Made by a program: the position numbers and the translations under genes
Part shown: piece after piece, positions 25,057 to 36,087 of the stretch
Numbering within the stretch: the first letter of the stretch is position 1
How the letters are laid out: every line of letters begins with the position of its first letter
Notes under the pieces: model-generated
The model's input: only the letters and a program-made list of their open reading frames with translations
What the model was told of the DNA's origin: nothing
The model's database searches: none
Assembly (NCBI GenBank): GCA_023678885.1
Contig: CM042993.1
Span: 2,006,501 to 2,070,500 of the forward strand
Length of the DNA stretch: 64,000 bases
Direction: 5' to 3'
Origin: Pogostemon cablin
Lineage: Eukaryota; Streptophyta; Magnoliopsida; Lamiales; Lamiaceae

Positions 25057-26589
25057 GGCGCCTGATCTGTTGCTGCCTTTTGTTTTAACTTAATTTAATT
25101 CATCATCTTTTTGGTGTTTGATCTGCTGCTGAACCTTCCTCAAATTACAACTCTGATGTTGGATCCATCAATCCAAGGGAGTATAAATCGTTTTCAGAAT
25201 TGTTGTTTTAATTTCCAGCTGGACAGAGAACATTAATGGTTGCTATTTTATGATATGATTATTTTATCTAGAGGTGCCATTAATGGGCTTATATTATGCT
25301 TCACTCGGTCCGAATTTTCCTATTTTAATAATGTTATTTCATAATTTGATATGTATTAAAATACTACTATATTCTAATTTATGACCATTAAATGCGTGTC
25401 TATAATATAAACATTGATTATAACACATTACAAATATATAATGAGTGAAATAGAAGACGAAATAAAGGAAATTGAATAGGTAATCTCATTCGTCATCCCC
25501 TATTCTATTTCATGTTTCATAGGTTGGTATGTGCGTCTTCGAACATGAGAAAGAATTGGGGATCTCAAATCCTTCGATTCCATCCGCTTCTGTAGAACAA
25601 GAGATGGAAAGGGATGGTGTAGATTTGATTCTATTGATGTGGTTTAAGATCTTTACTTGGAATATTCTACTATCTGTAGCCAATGATATGGTTATTCTGG
25701 AATTGTGACTTGGATATTCTAATATCCTCTTTGTTTCCAACGGGCGATGATCCCCTCCTATCCGGCTAAGCTTATCGCATGTAATGTACTACTGTTGTAC
25801 AAACACTACGGCACCGTTCTTTCGCAAACCCCGTTTCCCGATGCCGTTTTGTGTGTGCTCTTTTTTCTTTTTCTTCCGAGTGAGGTTCTTATGATCCCGG
25901 TGACACCGTGCCCCTTTGCAATTTAAATTCTTAATAATATATAGGATTAAATAGAATATGATGGGGAATGACTATGTAGTCTATGTACCTCTGGGCCACA
26001 CAAGTTTTGCCTTTCATAATTACTTCTCTAAATCAGGAATGATTTAAACAAAATTAATCAATGATCAAAGGCCAAGATTGAACCAGCTTTACTAATAGCG
26101 CCCATGGTACATGATCCAGCTTGTGATTAAAAAAATATCAGTAATTGATTACATAAAACATATAATCTAAATTTTAGTTAAGTGCCTCGGACAAGAGAAG
26201 ATTTAAAATTGCATTAATTATTTTCTCATTTCCGTATATACTTCACTGTGTAAGGGGATATTCTGATATTCTACATGGGTATTTTTGTCGCTTTATTTGT
26301 CAATTTCTGGGTTGCCCCGCGCATGATGTAGAAACAAAAATGATCTGAAATATGATACATCTTTTTTTTTTTTTTAAATTATTTGTAACTGTACGTGCAA
26401 ATTATAAGAATTCTATGTAACTACACTCGATTAAAAAAATATACTCCTAGAATTGAGAAGAAAAAAAAATTATTAAGAGAAATTCAAATATGTATATTTG
26501 ACGTGCAGACTGCTCGCCTACTCCCAATTCTAATCTTTAGAAGTTAGAAATATGAAAATAGTTTAAAATCAGGCTAAAATTAAAGAGTG

Positions 26590-26935
26590 TATATTATGTG
26601 CACCCAGGTGACCCTTGCATCCATATTTGTATAATTTTTTATTCTATTTTGTATACATGTTATTCTATTTTGTATACGTGTTTTGTAATAATTGTATATT
26701 TTTTTTACACTAAGTTTTTCATTAAAAAAACAAGCATTCATATGTGTATAACTTTTTATTCAATAGTGTATACATGTATTTTAATAATTGTACATTTTTT
26801 TACACTCAATTTTTTATTAAAAAAATTAACAATTAAATTGTATACATTTTTACTCTTAATTGTATATATTTTTGCTTATATTTGTACGTGGGTGCACACG
26901 AAGCTTCGTGTGCACCCGAGTGCACACTATATTTA
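26590..26935. repeat. Dispersed repeat, copy A
   Basis: The interior (gtgtataactttttattcaa, tttacactcaattttttatt, ttaacaattaaattgtatac) reappears as its reverse complement at 41650-41945. The outer parts carry gtgcaccc-type words (tgcacccaggtgacc on the left, gtgcacccgagtgcac on the right) and a perfect palindrome around cgaagcttcg. Any ORF here is repeat-derived. Confidence 0.6.
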
Positions 26936-26977
26936 ACCAAAATTAAAATAGCCATAAAATATTCTCTTTTATTTTTC

Positions 26978-26985
26978 GAATATTC
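26978..26985. promoter_or_regulatory. Possible P1BS (PHR1-binding) site upstream of the SPX gene
   Basis: gaatattc fits the GNATATNC consensus bound by PHR-type phosphate-starvation regulators, about 380 bases before the SPX start codon. A second fit (ggatattc) lies at 26256-26263. In A/T-rich DNA such words arise by chance, so this is suggestive only. Confidence 0.25.
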
Positions 26986-27363
26986 TAGTATTCCGGATAA
27001 GAACTAGAGGTCTTTTTGTCTCTTCCTTTTTGTCATTAAGTTTTCCACCCCGAAATTTAATTAATTTGTTGTTTTCACCCCCCAAATAGATTTCTGGACT
27101 GCAATTATATCCCAAATTCTTCCTCTCGGCTCGGCTCGACCCGGCCCGGCCCGGCCCCATTTTGTATAAATTGTAATATGAGTGCCAACGTTCTTTCAAA
27201 TTCTATATTGAGATCTGATTAGATTCCAAAAGCAAATTCCCCTTCCATAATTCCACTTTTTTCCGAGTAATTCTTCAACACATTGTTGCTTTTATGATTT
27301 TTTCTGAGGTTTTTGTCAACTGTACTAAAAATTTTTGAAAAGAAATCGAATATTGCAAAATAT

Positions 27364-29724
27364 ATGAAGTTCGGAAGAGAATTCAGGCTTCACTTGGAGA
27401 AAACCCTACCAGAATGGAGGGACAACTACTTGCGCTACAAGCTCTTGAAAAAGCTGATCAATAATATCATCGGCGGCGGCGGCGTGGATGTGCCTGCTCC
27501 GAGGCTGCCGTTTCCCGAGCTTCAAATATTGTTTGAAAGGATTCTGCGCGGGGAAGTTCAGAAGTTCAACGATTTCTACGTCAGGAAGGAGGCGTTTCTA
27601 GCCCTCCGTTTCCAGGTTTGTTTGTTTTTTAAGTTTCGCTTCTTGTTTATTTATGTGCTGCGTATTTTAATTGATGCAATTTTCTTGTATTCTCATGTAC
27701 TGAAGTTTTTGAACCCTGATGAACAGTAGCGATATTCTCTCTAGTTTAGAATCTGTGGGAAAAGAAGAACAGTTTGATGTTATGATGAATCGTTTAGTCT
27801 CATCATAGGATTTCTTCGTGGGTGTAAAGAAAAGATTTCTCTTATAATTATCAGCAAAATGGCCTATTCATCAGTTTTTTTTTTAGATGCCTGTGTGTGT
27901 GTGTATTTGAAGAACATAGTTATACTTCCTTTGGAATTTGGGTAGCATGTGGCTGTTTTCCTTATCAACGTAGAAACTGTCGAACTTTTGTTATCCATGA
28001 AATTGAACCCCCGAGATGAATGCATCTCTAGTGTAGGGGGCCATTAGGCAATAGGCAGTGCAACATGTTATTGACAATGTTATATGGAGGTCCTAGTTTG
28101 GTGTAGAGCAAGCCAAATAGAGATGAACATTTAAGCTATCTTACTCGTAATAATTAAGAGGATGACGATGTATTTGTAGGTGAGAAAGCATTGTAGTAGT
28201 TAGGAAGTAAGTGGGCATGAGTTCATGAAGATGGATGTTTAAAAGAATCTTTAAGGCAAATTTCAAATTTCATGGATTTGTTTGGTTGACATGACTGGAT
28301 TTTGCTAAAAGCAACACATGTCGATAAATGGATTCCGGATGTGCTGATACAGTTGTTAAAATTGATGGTTTGAATACACTTTTGTGTATGAAAGAAAATT
28401 ATGACCTAATAAGATAATTCTTTTGAAATGGTGAAAAATAAGTGTCTTACTGGACTTTAGTCTTTCAATGGCTTGTATGGTTAATATCACCAGCATTTCA
28501 GGTTGTCCCCATCTCTCTCCTCTTCACCGTAATCCAATAAATATGGATGATTATTTGCATTTCAGGATTGTATGGTTAAAAACAGTCTCAATATTTTTTC
28601 AGTAGTGTGCTCTTCCAAGAAGGGAAGTATTTCTTAGCTGTCTTACGTGTCAAGATGGAAATTGTTTAGCAGATCATCTGTGCATAGGTAATACAAAATC
28701 AAATCATCATCACATTAAAAGGACTCCACAGGTAAAGAGGTGTATAATGCGTCACCTACAACTTGCTTATTGTCAAGAGAAATCAACAATATTCTTTGAA
28801 TTCATGATATTATCATAATCATGTTTAGACTGGTGATTGAGTTACACAATTTTGTTTCCAATTATAATAATAATGATATAGTGGGTTACATGATTAGATG
28901 AAATCATCACTTTTGTTGGATTCCAATTTATTTCATGGTGATGTTTTGATCATCCTCTTCCACTGGTGTCTCAGGCTCTAAAGGAAAAAATTGAGCAATT
29001 GAAGGAGAGGGAAAGATATTACAGATTGTTTACCTCAGGGACAGAATTTATCGAAGACACGACAGCATTATGCAAAGATTTGGTTGCCATCCACGGGGAG
29101 ATGATTCTTTTGAAAAGCTACAGCTCCCTTAATTTTGCAGGTAAAAGCCTGTTACCCCATTTTTTCTTTTTCTTTCCCTAATGAGATGGGATGCTTCAAG
29201 GTCTATTGTAACTGAAATGTCTTCTGCATTTCTTATTAGGTCTTATTAAGATCCTGAAGAAATTCGACAAACATACTGGGGCAATGTTGAGGCTGCCTTT
29301 TACTCATTATGCTTTTCACCAGCCCTTCTTTTCTACCGAATCTCTAACAAGATTGGTGCACGAGTGTGAGGCGCATCGTGAAATCTTGTTTCCGGTGAAT
29401 GCAGAGGTGGTGGAACCGACTGCAGTTGGAGATGATGATGTCACTGACACTGTACATGCTAACCAATCAACTGCTGGATTGGAGACTACATTGTCGCTCG
29501 TGGAAGAGACCGTACACATATACAGGAGCACCTTAGCTACACTGACAACTATAGAGGGCATAAAGAAGGCAAGTTCTACCATCAATCCATTTTCCATGCC
29601 GTATATCTTTGGGAGGCAAGATTATGAGAGCACAGGTGATGTAACAGCGGAGAACTCACCTTGCAACTCCTTGGTGTCCATGCACAGTTTAGATGATGAA
29701 AACGGGGATGTCAGTTCACCATGA
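27364..29724 (+). CDS. SPX4: SPX-domain protein, SPX4-like
   Basis: Three exons fit: 27364-27615, 28975-29140 and 29240-29724, giving 300 residues. The protein is a stand-alone SPX domain: MKFGREFRLHLEKTLPEWR, the YLRYKLLKKL helix, KFNDFYVRKEAF, the segment DLVAIHGEMILLKSYSSLNFAG, then the lysine surface LIKILKKFDKHTG and LRLPFTHYAFHQPFF. These lysine and tyrosine positions form the inositol-pyrophosphate pocket in the family. The C-terminal tail with KKASSTINPFS and TAENSP resembles Arabidopsis SPX4 more than SPX1-3. SPX4-type proteins hold PHR transcription factors outside the nucleus when phosphate is plentiful. Intron 1 is long, about 1.36 kb. The upstream in-frame ORF extension has no methionine consistent with SPX proteins, so MKFG is the start. 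It converges on the PHO1-like gene. Confidence 0.9.
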
Positions 29725-30601
29725 ATACGTCCTGCACCCTGAACATTTCACCGGGCGTAGAATCCACCTCTCGTTCCAAAACACTCATACTTCGTGAATA
29801 AGTGGTGGATACTCCGCCCAGTGAAATGATGGCTATAGGATCTAGCAAACACTCGCATGAATTGTCTTAAGGATTGTACCTATATTACTACATCAGATCT
29901 GGCAGCAAAATTCTGGTAAATTTTACAAGAATTGGTAGTGTGCAATAAGCTGCTAATACAATGTTACCTGTTGAGTATATTTCAATTTTCATTTAAAAAT
30001 TATTGGTGTATTTTCGTATTATAAATTTAAACAGGGTATATGTTATAATTCTTTTTTAATTTAAATTTCGTCAGTTTATTGTGTTGTCAGCCGTTACAGT
30101 ACAAAAATCTTTTGAAAGCCAACGTATATAAATTTATAAAACGAAATTAATAGAAAATACACATTTTAAACATTTTTTTATCTTTATCAAACGTAATTGG
30201 TAGTACGAATATGTAGTACCTACTACGTGATACGAGTGTTTATTTTTCCACATTTAATTATGCCTGTGAACGGACACATTCACACATATTTATACACAAA
30301 TTAAAGATAAAACAATGTATTAATATTAATATTTACTCGATTAGTATTTCCCTATAATTATACATTAACAAAAAATCCACAATGAAACAAGAATCTTTAC
30401 AAAATATAGTAATGAAAATTTGGTGCTGCCTATATTACTTGAAAATGTAAATTTGTTGGAAATATTAAAATAAATATTAAAACGTAATAAAAGGGTCTTG
30501 AATATAAAATCAACAAACCTATGCAGAAATAATTATGTATTTCAAAATTTGGAAGAAAGAATGCAAAATAAGCCAATAGCAAAATTCCACATGTGATCTG
30601 T
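29725..30601. other. Convergent intergenic gap between two SPX genes
   Basis: About 880 bases of A/T-rich DNA separate the stop codons of the two convergent SPX-domain genes. It must contain both 3' UTRs and polyadenylation sites. I see no gene or clear repeat. Confidence 0.5.
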
Positions 30602-33600
30602 TTAATCTTGGTAGTGAAACGGCAAGGGTACCGACTTGAATGCTCGATATTTTCCAACGTTGTTGAAGTGTTCATTCTCCAATCTGTTCAATTCAACCGT
30701 TGTTATTCATCACTTTTAAACAAGAAACAACAACACAGGATAACTCAAGATCGAATCGAATCGAACCTGAAAAAGTTCCAAATGCCTCGTCGGAGTATCT
30801 CCAAGCAAGCAATGAAAGCAATCATTGCTCTCTCATGGAGAAACGAGATTTTGAAATTAAGAACCAACTGCATCCATACAAGTCTAAGAAGGATGTTCAA
30901 CACCTGCATCAACAACAACAACAACAACAACAACGACAACACTTCATTAACAACGTGGAATCAACATCAAAGCAGACAACATGTAGTTTTAATGTTTTAG
31001 TACCATAGCAACAAAATACACAGCCTTGTTCTGTATCAACAGCTTATCTCTCAGCCATGGATTCCTAGAATTTCTTCTCAGAAGCCCCCAATCGATCACT
31101 ATGTCCCAGTACGTGTTGTACACTGTGGTGAATCCAGACGTCGAAAGAGCCAAGATTCGGAACAGAGCATTATTGCCTTTATGCTGAGAATGTAGTGTCC
31201 TCATTACAAGTGCAACTATGGTTGAGAAGTATTTTATGAAATTAAGCCCGTGTGCTAAATCCCTCTCCTTGAACAACCGACGAAGACACTGGATGGAACG
31301 ACACCAGAACGGGATGACAGCTACCACAATGTACAAAATCTTGTAAGGCGGTCCATCAATGAACGTGTTCGATCGTGTTCTGAAATCTCCCAATAAGTAA
31401 TAGAAGACATAGAAGAGCAAACTTCTGAAGGACTGAACCTGGAAAAGACAACGTTGTTTATTACCGTTGTCGTTTTACAAGACATTATGTTTAGTTTGGA
31501 GTGATTAAAAGAGTTTACCTGACTTGTTAACTGATCTGCCAGGAAGAAATCAGAAAGAACAACCTGCAAAGAATCAGCCAAATAATTAAAAAAGGGGCTT
31601 TATATATAATGAGGTTACACGGTCGATTAACATCAGATATAAGTACCTTGTAGAGTGGGGCGCAAAGACAACGCCAGGCGCACTTTAGGAGAAAGTAGCG
31701 GCTGGAACGAAAGATTATGTTGTAAGGACAGACGATAATGAAAAACACGAGCTGCAAACATGATGCTCTAGAGCTAGCCTTATATACACATTCCTGCATA
31801 TATAAGTGATCATTCAAGAATAAGGATGGATGATCTTACAATGAGTAAGGATAATGGAACCAATTCAGTTAGTTTTTGATAGCGTTGTGTTTTCTCATCC
31901 ATCTCCATGTCGAGATTCGACAGTCCAGCAGCCAATGAGAGTACAGAGAGGCCGGAAGCAACGAGGAACACTTCTCTGAAGCCCAATTCTGTTCCTGGTT
32001 TGAATCCTATTATAAAGGGGTAGTTCACTCGGTATCGTTTCCAAAGATAAGTGTTTATTCCATACATGATCATGTGCAGTACAATGAATCCAAACAAGCT
32101 GTTTCATGATCAGAAATGAAGTCAAAAGGTAGGCTTTTTAGTTTCAAGATTGAAGGGTGTTTTGTGTTAGGTACCTGTAGAGTGGAAATATGCTGTTCAT
32201 GTATTTCCCTCTGTCCGGGTGATTGAGAAGATCCCGGCCATGCAACGAGACGAGAATGGCGACAACCAGTGCAATTGAGCAACCAGTGTATAGACCTACA
32301 CATCAAATCAGTTCATGACCAATTCAGTAACATCTTTTAATTGAACGACATGTGATTAAGGCGAATCATTCGTGCAATAGCTTACCAAGGAAAAAAGTTG
32401 TTCTGTGCCTTTCTCTTTTATGTCCTGGCTTCAAAGATTTCATTCCTTTTCTCCGATTTCCATTAGAAAAATGCTTAACATACGCGTTTTCTAGTCTTAT
32501 TATCAGCTTGTTCACCTTTCAAACCAGATGAGTGCAACAACTAATTAATCTCAAAGAAAAAAAGTCTTGTAATTTATAAGGCTAAATCATACCAACCTCA
32601 TCAGAAGTGCTAAGATAAGAATTATCAACCATTTCTAAGTAAGCTTTAGAAACATTTCTTGAAGCAATCTGCAAGTGTTATAGTAAATCATGAGACAGCA
32701 ATAAAGACAAGACTTAATTCGATTCGAACAAAACTTTACTACCTTATCGTACTTCTTCATAATCTTCGAAAACGCAAGCGTATTCATGAAACTACCATCA
32801 AATGCAGAGCTCTCTCAGTTCATCTTCAACCACATGAAAAATAATAAAAATCTATCTGTTGAGAAGGATTTTCTTACCAATAGCTTTTCAAAAGCCGAAG
32901 CTGTTGGTAGAATTCGATGAAGGCTTGTCTCAATACTTCTTCAGCCTTTCTCAGCTCATCCTTGCTGAATGATAGGTCTGATTTAGAACTTCCAATAACA
33001 TTTCTCAACGTCGAAATCGGAGTATCCGGTTCGACGTTGATCTTCACATGATTCAAAACCTCTAAAGGAGCTGGTCTGAAGTTTTGTGTATGCTTCTTGT
33101 TTCTCTCACCTCCACTCCTTGATGATCCTTCTCTCATTTCAACTTCTTGGATTGTCTCCATTACACGACCTCCTCCTTGGGGCAAAAAACACCACCCCAC
33201 ATGTCAGAATCAGACCAAAAAGACATCAAAGTAACAAAAAGAAGAAAAGACAACACTTTCTCATTGATCCTAACCTTGCCTAACTCCATTAACAGATGCA
33301 AAAACAGTTGCAGGAGCAGCTGAAGCTGCATTATACTGAGCCACATTAGGCTGATCCACTGTAATCCTCAAAGCAATAAGTGCATCCATCTGTTTGCTCA
33401 GTTCTTCAGCTTCCTTCTTGGCGTCTTCGACTTTCGACTTGTAGAACTTCATCACCTTGTTGAATTCTTCATCCAGCTTCTTGAAGAACACCATCTCATA
33501 CTGCCCTCCTTCTTCAGATGATCTTAGAAACATGGTTTGGCAGTAGTTGTCGGACCCCGGCCGCTGCACCGAATTTATCAATATGACTTCATCCTCGTTG

Positions 33601-33826
33601 TTGTATCTACTTGGAGTAGTGCTCTGAGGTTGTTTCGGCCCGTGAGCCCGCTGAACGCCCTGTAAAGGCTCAGCCTCCTCTTCAAGGACCGTGGACGGGC
33701 CTCAGGGCCCGACAGCTGTCGGAACTTCATCAAATCCTTCAGTATGTTCTTCAGACCATTGTAATCCATGTAAGCTTCCTGCCATTCTTGGACCATCTGG
33801 GAAGCTAGTTCCTTCCCGAACTTCAT
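30602..33826 (-). CDS. PHO1-family SPX-EXS phosphate exporter-like protein, with a frame break in exon 1
   Basis: Twelve exons on the minus strand: 33826-33275, 33175-32878, 32791-32743, 32668-32597, 32515-32386, 32295-32175, 32098-31840, 31751-31647, 31563-31519, 31438-31004, 30903-30767, 30683-30602. All junctions keep frame, giving about 761 residues if exon 1 is read through a one-base break. The SPX part starts MKFGKELASQMVQEWQEAY and continues through EEGGQYEMVFFKKLDEEFNK to FSKIMKKYDK. The membrane/EXS part includes FFLGLYTGCSIALVVAILVS, NIIFRSSRYFLL, LADQLTSQ, YWDIVIDWGLL and RDKLLIQNKAVYF, ending KYRAFKSVPLPFHYQD. PHO1 proteins export phosphate, mainly for xylem loading. Near 33640 the frame jumps between GLTGRN and TTPSRYNNEDEV; one extra C in the gggcc run would restore it. 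This is either an assembly error or a disabling mutation. Confidence 0.88.
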
Positions 33827-36087
33827 CTTTTCGGGCTTTCAAAACAAACAATCTCGGGCTCTATAGATTACTGTTTCGGGCTTTTCCTTTAGCAGATTGT
33901 ATTTAAACAAGAAACTGTTGAAAAAATCCACGATTCCGATTTAATGTTTGAAGAAGACAAACGACTAGGAAATGGTCTCTGTACTTTCACTCTGCACCAT
34001 TTCTTTGTTAAGTACCAACTGATCCAAGTTGGTCTGTCTTAATTAACAGCTTGATTGTCATTAGTGGTACCACTAATTACACCTTTCATCTGGCTGTATA
34101 TTTTCTTATTGTTTTACTGATCTGATCTCACTGCCTACCTTTGACTATGCCATTTACATGTTTCAACCATATTACTACTTGTTTATGTGAATGAAAGTTG
34201 CTACTTGTCTGAATCCTTGTGATTACATGCACTGATTATTATTTTAAAAGGATGACTCTGAGGGGTCACTGATTTCTAGGGCAATGTTTGATTTGGATTT
34301 AATAACCCGGTTTTAGATTTAATAAATCTCCTTAAATCTCTCATATATACACTTACAAACCCTACTAACACTTACATACTCCTACTATACATTATCGCTC
34401 TTCAATTAATATTTTTTCTTTCTTTTTCTCACTTACTTTTACCTCTTTTCTCACCTCAATTAATACTTGATTTGACATAAAGTTTAAACATATCCTACTT
34501 AAACCCAAAACAAACATAACAAACATAGAATAACACTATTCACCGATTTATTAAATCACTTTAAACCCAAAATAAACATCATTGAGATAAAGGATGGAGT
34601 GTAAACCCTTTTAAAGAAAAGTCAATGGAGATGGTACACCATCCTAATCTTTGTTTAATTAGATTAATAAATGATTAATTAATTAGGTTTTACTTTGAGG
34701 GTCTTATTGATAAGAATTAAGAATGCAAGCCAATAATAGCCTCTTCTCATGATTATGATATGTTCAATTGATTATATGATCTTGAGCAAGGTTGATAAGA
34801 TAAATTACAGAATATGCTTGATTATTCTCTACTCTTTCTTTTAGATGTACCATAATCAATAAATTGAGGACCCTTTCAGTTGTTTTCTTCAATTATATTG
34901 TGGCTCACATTTCACCTTGTCTTTGTTTACTTTTCTTTATATTTATCAATTTCTTTTTTTGAAAGAGTCAATTATTCCTTAATTAGTACAATAATTGATC
35001 CGAAATTTTCCAATCAACAATCCAACTATCCAAGGAACCCGGCGGAAACGGCTGGATGAGAAGGCAAATTATTATTATTATTTAAAAAGAAAATACAAAA
35101 TACAGCATTTCAAGTTTTTGAATCCCATCAAAGTACTGAAAATTAGTTGGAGATGGGAGGTTGTCAATAATCACCAACAAATCATCAATTTTACAAAATG
35201 TAGTATTCAACCTCAAACCACTAACCCAAAGGCCCCAAACACAGCGTAATAATAAAGTACTCCATAATAATCATAATAAAACAATAACCATAATTATTAA
35301 ATAAATATGAATACTGGGTATTTTATTCATAAATAAGTAGACGCATTAAATAGTTGATAGTGTGAGCTGGACGACTTGATATGGAGTTGGACAATGATCT
35401 ACTAAATATCTGAATGCATTATTACAACAAGATGAGCAAATGCAAGGAAATTACAGAGAAGACGATTGAATCACACTTAAAAAACGGGTATGGGTAGGTG
35501 GGTCGAAATAATTGAACTTGAAGCCATCTGTGTCATATAAGCAACTACCAACTGTTCCCATTCAATTCCAACTTTACTGTGAATTCTGACCAGTCATCAA
35601 CAAGTGACAAAGTCCTGTCTGATTAACAAACCTTAATGAACAATAACTAAAACAAGACCATCAACTCTAGAATGTTTATACTCAAATAAATGTCATAATT
35701 GCTGAAAATTTTCAAGATATTGGCAGCAAGAAAAATATCGGCATGTTTTATAATCATAAGCAATGTAATTGAAGAGGAGACGAGGATCCAGACGATCAAT
35801 AGATATCGAAGAAAACCAAGCAAGCATTCATAAACATTATTTGAACATAGTAAAGTTCTTACCCAGCATATGTGGGGATTATATCATAAGTAACAAAAAT
35901 CATAACAATCACACATTGACAGGCCTACACAGGCCGTCCAAGTTTATCTTATTATTCAAGCATATGAAGCTAAAGCTCAATATGCGCAGAATACGGAAAC
36001 AACACACAAATTGAAATAACACACCAAGCATTTGTCTTGTATCTAGAACCGGAACCACACTCGGTTCTACGATAGCATACACTTTGC
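33827..36087. other. Intergenic DNA with one Tourist-like MITE
   Basis: This contains the PHO1-like promoter side (from 33827) and the 3' side of the PLDRP1-like gene. Apart from the MITE at 34279-34584, I see only A/T-rich sequence and short ORFs without domains. Confidence 0.5.
34279..34584. mobile_element. Tourist-like MITE, third copy
   Basis: It begins ggcaatgtttgatttgg and ends ccaaaataaacatcattg. The interior matches the 11803-12117 copy in the same order (tcttcaattaatatt, atttgacataaagtt, cccaaaacaaacat). It lies about 450 bases upstream of the PHO1-like start codon. Confidence 0.65.

Larger units (their letters stand above)
25057..27363. other. Intergenic DNA between CGS and the SPX gene
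   Basis: No gene is visible. The first few hundred bases are the CGS 3' region. A GC-richer patch at about 25740-25930 (around ctatccggctaagcttatcg and cccgtttcccgatgccg) stands out, but I could not assign it. A repeat copy occupies 26590-26935. The SPX leader region lies at about 27120-27363. Confidence 0.5.

Noticed and set aside
26598..26936. 112-codon ORF as a small gene
   Set aside because: It lies wholly in a dispersed repeat (inverse copy at 41650-41945), is Tyr/Phe/Ile-rich low complexity and has no domain.
30903..30945. (CAA)n run as a glutamine-repeat coding segment
   Set aside because: On the sense (minus) strand it lies in the last but one intron of the PHO1-like gene, ending just before the acceptor at 30905-30904.
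31751..31800. PHO1-like exon 8 starting at the upstream acceptor (reading ECVYKASSRASCLQ)
   Set aside because: The acceptor at 31753-31752 joins LSLLI directly to LVFFIIVCPYN in phase 0, matching the family pattern; the longer version inserts a non-conserved segment.
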